From the NCBI RefSeq assembly GCF_030272615.1, contig NC_081407.1, forward strand, positions 265,484,574 to 265,548,573: DNA of 64,000 nucleotides, in the 5' to 3' direction. Positions within the stretch are counted from its first letter, which is position 1. Each line of letters opens with the position of its first letter. A model generated the notes under the pieces. That model was given only the letters and a program-made list of their open reading frames with translations, was not told where the DNA came from and ran no database searches. Of this stretch, positions 35,825 to 48,032 are shown in pieces. This stretch comes from Cryptomeria japonica (taxonomy: Eukaryota > Streptophyta > Pinopsida > Cupressales > Cupressaceae). The position numbers were made by a program, and so were the translations under genes.

Positions 35825-37984
35825 ATTCAATTTGGTGTTCCTTTGTGCAAGTCTAGTTGATCAATTTTATTGTTTTTTATTAGTTTAGCAAGATTGATTG
35901 TGATTCCATTTTCCGATTTGAAATGAATAATTAATATATTTTTGAGGGAGTATTAGGATCTGAATTAAATACTCAATACTTTTGGGAACATTTTAGTTTG
36001 AGTCTCGTACTTTTTGTTTGACTCTATTCAGTAGTTCGGGTGCCTCATGGGGGCTCCAGAGGTTGCATATGAGGTTTATGCTCTGTTTGTCAATCAAATT
36101 TGGGTTAGATTATCTGAGGTGAAATGATTTATGTATGTATGTGGTTTCTTGATTATCTTATGGTGTTATCTCTATGTAATCCTGTATTGGTTTAATCTCT
36201 ATGTGCTCTTATGTTGAGTTATTGATTATAATGTTATATGGATGCAATGATGTTCAGATCCCCATTATGAGACTTAATAAATTATATTATATTATTCATT
36301 TGATGATGATTCATGTTTCATCTTATGCTTTGATTTGGGATTAATTAGGCATAGTGTCATAATGGAGAGTGTCTCTCCATGGGGCCCAGGATCCTAAGTG
36401 ATTGCTAGGATAACCCATTGGGAGAGTTGTTTTAATAAGTGATAACCTTAATTAATGAACATAGGGGTTTGGGTAGTATTTCACATTAATCAAGATAATG
36501 GTGATGCCCCACTTATGGCTTGGAGTGCTTGTTTAGGCTCAGGATGATATTGGGAAGGCATGAAATGGCAAGATCAACTGCCTTGTCCTCACAAAAGGTA
36601 TGTTGGTTGCACGTGAGTCTTGGATGGGGGTCGAGAGTTAGGAGAGACTACCGGGATGGGGGTCAGGGCCTATGGAGACTTACCAAGATAACCCATCTCA
36701 AGCTATGTGATGACACTCTTCCCTTGTGTGCACTAGTGTCCTACTCTTGTGTTGTAATTTATAAGTCCTCTTGAGTTGTCATGTGGAGTTGTCTTGTGGA
36801 GTTATCTTTGTTATGTTGATCATATTTATGTTCCCTGTTTGTTGTTCTTATCCTATGGTTGTAAGTAGTGACCTTTTTTACCTTTATCCCTTTCTTGTGG
36901 GAATGTGGGCCATATGTCTATCTCCTAGCATGGGGGGCGGTTCTTCGGGGTCCACATGGTCGGGTGGTAGTTGCCTACTTCCATCGGGTGTTTTGGACCT
37001 GTTCGTTGTGTGGATTGGCTTTGCTTCTCTCTCAAGTGGATTCTCTTGGATATTGTTTACTTTGTAGATTAGAGGTAGATTCATACATTATTATATTATT
37101 GCTTTGTTATATATCAAATGTAATTGCAACTGTAATTAGGACAAGCCTATAAGGTGGATTATGTACAAAATGTTGTAATTATGATGTTATTTAAGTAAAG
37201 AGAGGATAGGATTCATGATGGTTAGTTGTAATGATTTTACTATACATGTATGGACAACTTATGTGTTAGTTATTTATTATTCAAGGCATTATAGGAACAT
37301 TTGAATTTGGGTCCTAAAATGAACCTAGACTTAGGTTAAATGAATGCATGTCTCTTATCATTATGTAATCAAATGGGAATGAATATTTTAGGATGTGTTA
37401 ACTTTCTCATTAATACTCATCTCATAACGTATGATTAATTGGTAATTATGTTAGATATAGTTCCTTTCATGTTTTTGTGAGTTATTTAGTAACAATGTTA
37501 AGAAACCTTAGATGATTTTGGTTTTTATTTCTTTCTGCTTGTGCATTTGAGTTCATTATCTCTTGTTGAGTATTGCATTAGGATTCTCATTAAGATGTTT
37601 AAAAAAAATATTTCTCTTCTTAGTTGAGTTAGTTAGGTTAGATCCCGTGGGGTTCCTTGGAAGGACATTACAACATCTTTCACCATTGAATTTCTTGAGA
37701 CTTACAAAATGACATTGTTTTTAGAGTCCCACTATGGGACCCACAACCCTAAATATTGTAAATTGTTTAAATCAGAAGAAGGGTTTGGTTTTAAGCTTTA
37801 GTAATATAGCCTTGAAGGGACTCAAATTTATGTGAGAAATAAATGAATAATGTAACATGATGATTCTCAACACCAATCCACCAAGTTGGAGTGCTATGTG
37901 GAACCTTATTTCCCATGTCATAGATTTTAATTTCGGGCACTGAGGTGTGAAATTTATTAAATTTTTTTTTGCATATAAAGGTGA
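35825..37984. other. Spacer without recognised genes
   Basis: The less AT-rich part (about 36010-37060) has several overlapping short frames, but none looks like a known protein, and no LTR boundary or partner repeat was found. Confidence 0.5.
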
Positions 37985-38736
37985 TTCTTTCATAGTCTAC
38001 TAGCTACCTCCATTTTCTCTTGTCCACTTTTAAGGAGATATCAACTAGGAGACTGATGGAGAGATCCATCTCCACAAAAATATGTGAACATGTGGAGCTC
38101 GCATACTTGATTATCTCCTCTAAAGCATAGTAGCATTTTCTGAAGTCATTACCTATGGTCTATTGACACTCTAATCCCCAAAATTAGATAGGAAGGTGGG
38201 GTAATAAAATCTAGAGGAAAGCATAAATGAAAATCTCTATGCGGGATTCAAATGATGGAGACTAGGCCTTAATGCATAATAAATTTCTGTAAAACACCCA
38301 TGGATCATTTTTGACACCTTTTCCTTATCATTGAGGGATTAAAAATCAAGAATAAAGAAGACCCTAACATAAGGGTAAATGCTAATCTCATCCTCCAATC
38401 CATATTTCTAGTGAATTGTGATCCAAGCATGTAGTTTCTATATCTTTGACCATATTTTAACAAATCTATAGATGAGGGCATGGTCTTGAAAAAATCCTCC
38501 CTATCATGAATGGGACCATTAATGTAAATCTTAGGTATGGGCATAAATAAGTGTAGAGAAAAGGAAGAGTGCTCATTTTTACACCCAATAGAGGCATAGC
38601 CCATATAGCTACACCTATTTGAATCAAGGGCATTGTGGGGTGAGCCATCTTGCTTGGTAGTCCAAGTGCTTGATGTCCAAGGTGTTGCTTTAGAATGACA
38701 CCATTGGCTAGGGTTTATACATGAAGGGAAGGACAT
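37985..38736 (-). pseudogene. LINE ORF1 fossil (DUF4283-like)
   Basis: The minus strand opens at 38736 with a 143-codon frame. With stops and shifts it then reads a pattern typical of plant L1-type ORF1: DPWVFYRNLLCIKA, an IGNDFRKC block, then CSHIFVEMDLSISLLVDISLKV and LVDYE. In the family these belong to the DUF4283 nucleic-acid-binding region before a zinc knuckle. No reverse transcriptase was found to the left. The fossil is old. Confidence 0.6.
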
Positions 38737-39042
38737 TAGATTGTAATCTCTAACACCACTGAATACAACCCCTTTGAAATTTAGTCTCTATTGAGTGATT
38801 GAGATAGAGCCTAGATTCCATATGCGAGCACACCATATTTGCCATCACAAAGGGATTCAACACCTACACCAATTAAATTCACATCGAGGGAAGGATCAAA
38901 GGTAGAATGCAAAGTGTTGTTAAATATATTATTATAAATACAAACTTTTCTGATTATTCTGATTTTCACTATCTTTATAATTATTCTAATTATAAATTTA
39001 TCTTTTAAATTTTGGTTCCCACAATCATCACTTGAATCTTTT

Positions 39043-39177
39043 TTTTTTGATCAGTAATGGGCACTTTTTAAAGCAAAAGTACCAAGCCTGTGAGCATAGC
39101 TACCCAACGGGGATTTGAACCTTGGTGACAGTTTCACCAAGCAAGTGTTTTGACCACTGTTCTACATGGGTCACCCC
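39043..39177 (-). mobile_element. tRNA-derived SINE with 17-bp target duplication
   Basis: On the minus strand the 5' end reads GGGGGTGACCCATG followed by a box-A-like TAGAACAGTGGTC. A B box, GGTTCAAATCC, follows about 45 bases later, and the 3' end is an A run (plus-strand T run 39043-39049). The 17-bp direct repeat catcacttgaatctttt is perfect at 39026-39042 and 39178-39194. Internal pol III promoter, A tail and long target duplications are diagnostic of SINEs moved by LINE machinery. The 135-bp copy looks complete. Confidence 0.88.
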
Positions 39178-39194
39178 CATCACTTGAATCTTTT

Positions 39195-42100
39195 AATTTT
39201 AATTGTAAATTATATAAATAAATTATTTTTTTACCCAAAATAAATAATTTTATTTTATAGGGTATAAATTTTTACCTCTTATCTAGCTCAATTTGATGAC
39301 AAAATTTAACTTTGGGACATAATTTTTTTAAACAATTCTAATTTTGATGAATGATACCTTAAGTACATGTCTTAATTATTTTACTTTAATTTCAAGTAAA
39401 ATAACACTATTAACTTTTTTCGTAAGTTTGATTTTCAAAAATAGCTGGATAGCTCACATTTTTATTATTTTTAAGAGGTTGAGGGGCAAGAAGTAAAATA
39501 AAGTTACCTTCTATTACCTTGCAAAAAATTATTAGTTCAAAGTATTGTTTGACTTGCCCTAAATTGGCATGCCATGACTCATCTATCAACTAGCCAACAA
39601 ATACTATTATTACAATACACAAAGATAAGTAATTATCACTATGTAACACTTGTTTTTATTTTAAAATGTAGTTGTATCATTTCTTAGTTATTTAAAAATA
39701 AATAATCCTCAATGAATTGTTGGAGTAATTAGGACATTATCTAATTATTTAATTAATTAGGTCCTTTAATTACTTTATTCACTTAAGCTAAACTTACTTG
39801 TGCTTTTCATTTTTTATTAGATTAGACTAATAATAGATTAATTTCACTTAGTTGAGCCAATCTTTAGTTCTCTGGGCTAATTTTAGATTAGGTTTATCCT
39901 ACTTTCTATAAAGCAAGTCATTCATTCATTATAATTAATCCAATTTCATTACATGTTAATGTACACATTAGATTCCTCTTTGGATCAATCTCTCTCAAGA
40001 TTTCTAATCATTAATCATGCCTTTTTCTCTTTACATGTGATAGGTTTTTTACTTGTAGCTGATTCATGGGCTTGTGGGGTTGAACAAATAACTCCAACAT
40101 GAATTACATGGACCAAAATTTAATGAGCCAATGCTTTTAGAAAAGGTTTAATGTTACGAATTTAAGAGCATTATAGAAATATTTTACATCTACTTTCTAT
40201 GAAGTTATCTATACACTAGATATTGATGCTCTTATTTCAAGAAAGAAAATGTAAGTTAATTTGGATATGGACATAAATGGATATGAGGTATGAAATAAAC
40301 ATATCTAAAATATAATTAATATCACTTCAAAAATTAATAAAAAATAAACTATGGAGCAAAAAATTATAAAAAAATATTTGTGTACTAGATATTTGTACTA
40401 CCAATCTATTTTTAATAATTTATAAATTATTATTTTTTTATTAAAAAAATTATGCAATTTGGAATAAATGTCACTTTTTAAAAATGTTGTTAACTAAAAA
40501 AATAAATTAGCATAAACTTAATTTTTTCACAAATTATTTTTTATTTAAAAATAAATTAGAATCTACATACAAAATACAAAAAAAACATTTATTCACATCA
40601 TCTTTAAATTATTAATGATTTAGTTGCTATGCATAATAGAAAGTAAAAATTTGGTTAAAATTGTTGATCTCAATGTCCCACTTCGACCAAAACGTGGGAC
40701 ATAATATTATGAGCTAACCTATAGCCCTTAGCAATCCTTTTATCTTCATGAAATAGGTAAATGTCATTTCAGTGATTACCTATCATCACTCAAATATCTT
40801 GGAGGTTCACACTCAGGTCATCTCTAGATCAAAACTTATTTGAGCTTTTGGTTTCCATTGGTGTAACTTAATATAAATTCTAAGGTGAATCATACTTGGT
40901 CTTATGATAAGATTGAAAGAACTATTTAGTGAGCAATACATTCATTGTGAAGAATTATGCAATAGCACTTGGTTATGGTTTTTAGATCATGAGGATAGTT
41001 CAAAATTTCATATTCCATGACTATATAGCTTATAAGAGGGATCATGGAATTATGTAGATCTTATTGAATAACATGTAGTTACCCACTCTTCCAATTAGAA
41101 GGCTTAAAGAAAATTACTATAACCTCTACCTAAGTATGATTCTCAATCATCATAAACCCTTTGTATTACCAAAGTCTTTCATCAAATTTGAAATGTAGCT
41201 TGCTATTTCATCAATCCATTCACATTTGGAGGTTGCCTAGTGTTTTTTATATTATTGGGCTTAATACTTAAAATATATTTTCTTAAAATGACTATATAGA
41301 TAACTATTGGTTTATCCATTTATTATGAAATATCATAGTAATTTTTCTTACACTCAACTTATTTGATTATATATACACAATATAGCTTATTCAAGTGGTG
41401 GGGGGTGATTTGTCTATTGTTCTTATCATGATCTACTATTTTCCTATTTAGGAGAGTGAGAAACTATGTGTTGTATTTTTAGAACTAGAAAGTGATCTTA
41501 TCGTGTAGGTGATATGCATTCTAAATATGGAATTGATTGCTAATTACTTTGGTCATATCATTATCCAACTACCTATGGACTTTACTAGAGATTTAATTTA
41601 GGAACAAAGGTAGCATGGTAAGTATAATATAATTGTATCTTATTTAGTAGGGAAATAAATGGCTAATAGGGACCTAATAATCACTATTGGCAACCTAGTT
41701 GATGTTTTCATAAATTTTGATTACTTTTGTTTCTCTTCGAGTGACATATAGGTGTACAATGTTGATCATATAGTTTTTTAACTATATAAATTTTGTTAAG
41801 TTCCATTATTTGATATATTTTGTGAGTTTTCAATAAGTTGATCAATTGATGTAGTATCTAAATTTATATTTAAAACTAGACCATCTCTAATTATTTCATT
41901 ACTTATTGATTCAATTAGCATTTGATGATTTACTACAATATCAGATTTAGATGGCAAATATAAAGTATCTTTAACTTTAGAGTTTAATTTTTTAATTGCA
42001 TAAATTTTTTGCATTTGTTTCATTTTTTTCTCCAAATTCTTATTTTCACAGCTCTAATATAAACTCCACAATTTAATTTTACCTTTTATTCTCATTAAAT

Positions 42101-42224
42101 TATCTCATTTATTCTCTTTTATTCATATTTTTAGCTAAATACTCGTCCAATATTTATGTTTTTCTCATTCACTCAAAGAGTGACACTAAATTCTATATCA
42201 ATTTAACATAAGCTATTAGAATAA
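39195..42224. other. AT-rich spacer, about 3 kb
   Basis: No gene is supported. A 79-codon minus-strand frame (41796-42035) is Lys/Ile/Asn-rich and unlike anything I know. A segment near 39640-39705 resembles 58490-58560 in peroxidase intron 1, a small dispersed repeat. Confidence 0.45.
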
Positions 42225-42738
42225 TATAAATAATAATTTTTAATTCCCAAATTCAAAAAAAATTATTTATATCAATGCAAAGGAAGTTAGTTATAGAAAA
42301 AACTCAAATCCTCAAAATGTAAAGAATAATGATCGATAATATCAAATTCAAATAAAAATAATACAATTAGAATCTTCTACTTTATTACAAGACCAAAAAA
42401 AATTGGTTAGTTTATCTAAACAATGATTGTAATTCATTACATTAAAAAAGTGTGATTTTATGTTGCAAAATATGTAGAGCACACACAAAAATAGAGTGTG
42501 TAGGTTTAAGGTCATGGGTTCCTCCTTTTTATAGACCATTTTTCTATTTCTTTTTGTCAATCAAAGTGTATTCATGTTAGAATGCGTACATTTTATACAT
42601 TACTTTGGAAAATTTAAACTTTTAGGTTTGGATTTTCCTTGGACATTTTTTAATTGAAAGGATTGGGCTTGCATGTGATACACCTAAATAAATATTTTGT
42701 TTAAAACATAAAATAATGTTAATAATGCTCTCCATTAG

Positions 42739-43321
42739 GGGGATGGCCCTGTAGTGTAATGGCAATGTTGCAAGTCGTGATGATACCACTTCCACAGTTT
42801 GAATCTCTTCGAACCCACTTTCTTGATCTTGTTTGCGTGTATGTCAGGTCAGTTTCCCCACTGGTGTTGGTGGTCCCAACATTGAGGCTCCCACATGATG
42901 ATGCACTAGTAGCACATACGTGGATGTGCGATGCAGTGGGTGTTAATGGCCAATCTAACAGCTGACTCAGTGTTTGCATGGACAAGATTACCACAGATAT
43001 CATTGAGGATCCCTACGGTGGGTTGGTAGCAAATGGAGTCATAAGGTGATCGAGTGGAGCGATAAGGAGATGGATCAAAGTGATAAGGAGATCAAGTAGG
43101 AGTGATAAGGGTGTTTGGAGTAATAAGGAGAGATAGATTGAGGGATAAGGAGAGATAGATGAAGAGCTGAAAATTGGAGGCATTAATACCTCGTAAGCAA
43201 ATGTATTCGGGGATGGGGTCCACTCTCTATATGTATTCGGGGATGGGGTCCACTCTCTATGATCCCATTGGTTATAGGATCTAGTCAAAAGTCTTTATCA
43301 ATCAAAATAAAATAAAAAATT
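42739..43321 (+). mobile_element. tRNA-headed insertion (long SINE-like)
   Basis: Flanked by ctctccattag (42728-42738) and ctctgcattag (43322-43332), an 11-bp duplication with one mismatch. The 5' part resembles a tRNA gene, with TAGTGTAATGG as box A and cagtttgaatctc as box B. The 3' end is A-rich (aaaataaaataaaaa). The paralogous locus at about 55167 is the empty site. The body beyond about 42840 is not tRNA-like and is unidentified. Confidence 0.68.
43201..43260. repeat. Perfect 2 x 30-bp tandem duplication
   Basis: 43201-43230 and 43231-43260 are identical, inside the tRNA-headed insertion. Confidence 0.9.
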
Positions 43322-43754
43322 CTCTGCATTAGATTAACATATTTTTATATATTATAAAAAACACTCTGATATCAAGCTCTTTATTATATTTGTAACTATG
43401 TAATTTGAAAAAAAATTCAAATATATCAAATTTTCTATTTTTACTTTCTTTTATTGATGTCTTTGTTTTTGGTAAAAACCCTAGAGTCCTTTTGATCCAC
43501 TCATCCAAATTTGAAATAAATTATATTTTTTTATATTTTAGACTATTTTGTATACATTAAAAATATTAAACTACATTTCTCAAAATCCACGAGAAAGCAT
43601 GCTCAATTTGTTAAGGATGTGTTCACTTTAAAATTCAATATTTTAGAAGGACCACAATTGAAGCAATATTATAATTTTTGGTATAAAGAATACAAATTTT
43701 TGTGCCCTCCATTTGACCCTCTTAATCTCCACCATTTAGAAAAACCATAGTAGT

Positions 43755-44865
43755 GTAGAGGAGGGGATTTGCTACCCTGGAGATGACAAGATCTCAAGGA
43801 ACAAATGAGCCCAATGCTACCTCACTTAACTAGCACTTTGGTGAGCAAGGGAGATCAAAGTGAAGAAGGGACTGAGAACTATATTAAACTTGTAAATATA
43901 AATTATCAAAAAATAGAAGAACTTGAAATGATTAAAATATTTTGATTACAAAAATCAAAAGCTAATAAAATATAGATCTCACCATCAACCTGGTAAAGCC
44001 TCAGCCTCATACACTAGCACGTTGCAAAGATGTCAACATGTCGGATTGTCATATGTATAACCAAAAAATAGAGAACACAAAGTCATTCTAGAAACTGGCT
44101 CCATGCTCCTCGGACCTGTCACCACCTACACACACTCAGACAAGGAAAAATGTTGGGGCTATATAGAGGTTTTCCTCAGTCAAATCCTTGTTTTGGTGTT
44201 TCCATCTCCAAAGACAACAAGATAGATAGATAGGATAAAATGATAAAATAGATTACATTTAATAGAAATAAACCCCTCTTAATAGAACAAAACCCATATT
44301 ACAATATATATATAATGATAGATAGATTAAATGCAAGTAGATGATAGATACACTTAGATATTTTGATAAAATGAGATAGTATTGGATACAATAGATATAA
44401 GAGATAAGAGACAAAAAGAACATTACACAACCATGGCCCCTCTCTTGAGATAATAATGTGATTGGTCCTTGAAAGAAGATTAGACTGCTACAAGATCGTG
44501 TATGTATTTTGATAGAGCTTTGTTATAGATATGATAGAAAGAGAGCCAAGAATGAGTGTCCTCCTAAAATGAGGGAGAAAGGAGAGTTTTGTTGCTCAAA
44601 ATGGGTGAGAGTGAGAGAATCAAATGTGTCCAAGAAAAGAGACACACATCAGTAGAATTTTGATACAAAATATGCTCATTTGAATTTAACATATTCTTGG
44701 GATGTTAGTATCTACGCATCGCATTCTTGTGTAGCCAAGTTAATCCCAAATTTGGATTAGGGGTAGCTAGCACTACTCAATCTTTAATATTCATGATGTT
44801 AGAATGATAAAATCTCGATCATGAATTTTTCCATAAATGCACTAGGTGCAATTTGCAACACTACA
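43755..44865 (-). repeat. LTR related to the 125-6931 element
   Basis: Ends gcaacactaca on the plus strand and is followed by ttttgcccccactttag, the same polypurine complement as at 1307. The inner part (gaggttttcctcagtcaaatcc near 44170) resembles the 125-1306 LTR near 622. The left boundary is placed where homology to the duplicated segment stops. The interior continues rightward; no second LTR was found, so the element is truncated or rearranged. Confidence 0.6.
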
Positions 44866-45839
44866 TTTTGCCCCCACTTTAGTAAACTAATCAACTAAAG
44901 GGATCAGGTGTACTAAAGTAGCTCAAAAAGATGTATTCATTAAAATATAAGTGCATTAAATGCATTAATTACCTAAAAAAGGGATATTGTAGAGGCTATA
45001 GAGGTCAACCAAGCAAATATGAACAATGCCCCTAGTGCTCAACAAAAAACTATAAAACGTGAATCCAAAGGTATGACAAAATCAAAATTTTGTTAGTGCC
45101 AAAATTGGAAGAAACTACTTTAGCAAGAAGAATGCTTAAGAGGCATTAGTACAAGTAAAAAAAAATTGATAAAGTGAAACTACATGCTCCCAAGTATTTT
45201 TTTCCTAGTTAGGCGGGGAGAAATAGGAAGGAGGATGATCCATAACCACCACAATTTTTTTTTTGTAAATTTTGGGCAAAATTCCACTATATACATGAAA
45301 GGTGGGCCCTTAGAAGGATCATTTTCACCATTCATCGTGATGATTTATATTGTGATTTCTATATATCCACAACAAAAATGCCTTGTAGATGAGATCTTTT
45401 GCCTACCCACATTGAGGAGTTGCACATTGTTGTGGAGCAAGGCAACCGTCCAAATGAGGTAAGATTTGTTTCATGCCTTTTTTTTATATTCATACTTTTC
45501 ATAGTTAGTTGAATTTTTTTAGTAGAACATTTGTCCTACTTCCACACATTCATCCCAAATCTATGCATTCATCTTAGGATGAATTCTACATTGGTGTGTA
45601 GGATGTGTGTTGGCGTTTGGAGACCTAGCTATGAGATAGAAAGACATAGTAGAATAGTGATAAATTTATCATAGAAAATGGTGTAAAATATGAAATTTAT
45701 GGAGTTGTATTGATGTAGGTACTTTTGGAGGTTTGCAAGCATACCAACAAACATCTACTAAGTATATTATGAGATTGTACAAATGAGCTATTGGCTAGAT
45801 ATTACAGATTGATACAATGAGTGAGACTCTAGTGGGTAT
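44866..45839. other. Interior remnant and spacer
   Basis: Begins with the polypurine complement of the preceding LTR and continues without recognisable domains. A 92-codon plus-strand frame (45184-45462) has no recognised features. Confidence 0.45.
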
Positions 45840-46720
45840 ACTAGATGCCAGGGTTTTGATTCCATGCATTGATGTTGCGAGAACTCATTGAGAGGTTGGG
45901 ATGTTGACAGCATGTTATTTCATCTCCTGACATGAGAGATGGAAGTGACATTTCTCGATGTATATAGGATCCTTCGCCTACCCATCTGGGGTCAATGAGT
46001 CTGAGTAGATATACCTACCTCAGCCAGGGAGTTGCAAGATGGATAGGAGTGGTGCATCGACTAGGTCATAGATGCGACCAGGAACATGTATCTTTAATTT
46101 ATTGAGTAGGGGTGTGTACCAGTGCCTCTTGTTCAACAGATCATGATCATGACATTAGTGCTATGGGTTACGATAGATGGATAAGGCTCTCACCTACCAA
46201 TGGGCCTCATCATATTATCAAGTAGATGGAGGAGGAGATTGTAGTATTTGCATGGGGATGCAATATTATTGCCCACTTATACAATGACTTGAGTTGATAT
46301 GTTCACCACGAGTACCACAATATCACCATCTACACAGTACTGTAAGTGTGGATGTTTGAGCATATCACATGCACGAGGACAATTAGATATCTATGTCCCA
46401 TTCGCGTAGATATGCCATGAGCACACACTTATCTACTATAGTAAGGCAAGTGGAGGAATAATGATTTAATGTGCTAGAGGGTCATGATAGATAGGCTTGA
46501 GATTGATGATATCATTTGGTAGCCATACTAAGACATGGCTGTGTGGTCTATAGATCAGACATAGATTCCCTGGATACTACCTGATTGATTTCTTGTTGGG
46601 TGCCATGATCACATCATTATTCCCTACTACTAGCAGTGGTGCATGCAATAGTTTGGGTAGGTACAAAATTTTCTTGCGGTTATCCCCACCTATGTGAATT
46701 TGGGGAGACTGACCATGGCC
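45840..46720 (+). pseudogene. Plant mobile domain (PMD, MAIN/MAIL-like) fossil
   Basis: Plus-strand reading through stops gives a recognisable order of blocks. These are LRGWDVDSMLFHLLT then EMEVTFLDVYRILRLPI, followed by FAWGCNIIAHLYNDLS, YVHHEYHNITIYTVL, VWMFEHITCTRTIRYL, IPWILPD and FLVGCHDHIIIPYY. In the PMD family the matching blocks are the 'W-R-P-E-T-H-x-F' start, the 'GLP' motif, 'LAYLYRxL' and 'LQxWxWEH'. Most stops are TGA or TAG where Arg, Gln or Trp would stand. PMD proteins occur both as host silencing factors and as passengers in plant transposons. This copy is dead and its source is unclear. Confidence 0.65.
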
Positions 46721-47138
46721 GATGATAGGAGACACACTAGAGAGCATACACATTTGTTCACATCACTGCCATTATTCAAGCTACTCTTGCTATTGTGGTA
46801 ACATTTTCTCATGTTGTTCCTGACACTCTTTCTTGTTCTAGGAATCTTTCTCATGTTTTCACCCCTACTACTATCACAATGGAGACTTTGGATCCTACAC
46901 ATGGGGGCATGACTACCTTCACCCCTCTTTTACCCTTTGTTTCCTATCATCCCTTGGCTCTTATTTCGGTTCAGGCTATGATTGGTTCATCTAGTTCGGT
47001 GTTAAGTATCTACTACATTTTTACCCTATTGGTTCAAGGTGTTAATTCAGTTGTAGTGTGCAATGGGGTCCTTGTTGCAGCACCCTTTGTGCCTATCTTT
47101 GGATTGGTCCCTTCAGGGTAAAGGCTAGGGTAGCTTTA
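46721..47138. other. Flank of the plus-strand gypsy element
   Basis: A 108-codon hydrophobic plus-strand frame (46795-47121) ends 17 bases before the LTR. I do not recognise it. It may be the 5' part of the LINE ORF1 fossil resumed after 53345, but I cannot show this. Confidence 0.35.
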
Positions 47139-47926
47139 TGATGCAAGAGCATCCTTGGTTCATAGCAATCTTGCATCAACCAAAAACATTTTCTTTCTGT
47201 TTCCAATTTCCGCTTTTCTTTCTGTGTGTACTGGTTTTGGGTCACTGGATCCTATGGAGTTGGATTCTACTTGAAGACTTGATCATCTTTCTTATTTCTT
47301 TTGGATCATTTTCCGGCAAGTTATCGCTATCGGTTTCCATGACAGTTTCCTATTACCGGTTGACAGTTTCTTGTTACCAGTTGCCTGGACCTATTTTGGT
47401 GATCTACTGGAACCCCTTCCGAAGCTTGTGGAGCCTTGGGCATTGATTCTGATGTTCCTTGGTGTGTGGCCAACCTTTTCCAACGATCTACACTTTATCC
47501 TTTGGATTTTTTGGAGGAATCTCTTGGCGAAGGCCAACCTTGTTAGTTTTACACGTTAGGTCTTGTTCTTTGGGTTTTGAGCCCTTTTTGGGCCGACCAA
47601 ATCCCTTTGGATCATATATATAATTGTAATTGCACATTAGAATGTAACAATCGAAGAATCAAGTAGCTAGACTGAGTGTAGAAAATAGATCTTAAGATTG
47701 AAGGTCCCAACTGTGACCTATTCCGTATTTTGAGCATGTTTTAGCAAGCCTGTGAGCCAGTTATGCTATAACCCGATTGTTATCAGTTGGTTGTAATAAA
47801 TTTTCATGTTATAATACAATCTGTCTGTATTTCCTCCATCATATCTTTGTGTTTCCGTTGTGTTTACTCTTTCTGCCCGGTCCGGATTGATTTCTTTGAA
47901 GTCCCTCCTAATCGGTGACTGCTTCA
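47139..47926 (+). repeat. 5' LTR of the plus-strand gypsy element
   Basis: 788 bp, TG...CA ends. A tatatata motif near 47618 may be the promoter TATA. Confidence 0.88.
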
Positions 47927-47928
47927 AG

Positions 47929-47940
47929 TGGTATTAGAGC
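47929..47940 (+). promoter_or_regulatory. tRNA-iMet-type primer binding site
   Basis: TGGTATTAGAGC, two bases after the LTR. One C-to-T difference from the canonical site. Confidence 0.85.
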
Positions 47941-48032
47941 GAGTTTTTGTTTTGGAGGTTGCGTAACTTGAGAGTTTTGTTGTAGGGTGGCAGATTGTGG
48001 ATATGACCTGTAGCTACATAAGACCAACTTAA

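Larger units (their letters stand above)
42225..43757. repeat. Copy A of a duplicated segment, carrying an insertion
   Basis: 42225-42738 and 43322-43757 align with 54655-55656, for example aataatacaattagaatcttc, cattacttt-ggaaa and gatatcaagctct. The middle part, 42739-43321, is absent from the other copy. No coding content was recognised. Confidence 0.78.

Noticed and set aside
36520-37152. Cluster of 84-98 codon plus-strand frames as a gene
   Set aside because: Overlapping frames with biased hydrophobic content, no start context, no homologous motif and no matching exon signals.
42739-42830. Functional tRNA gene
   Set aside because: A and B box resemblance is present but I cannot fold acceptor, anticodon and T arms cleanly; the A-rich tail and duplication fit a SINE-like insertion better.
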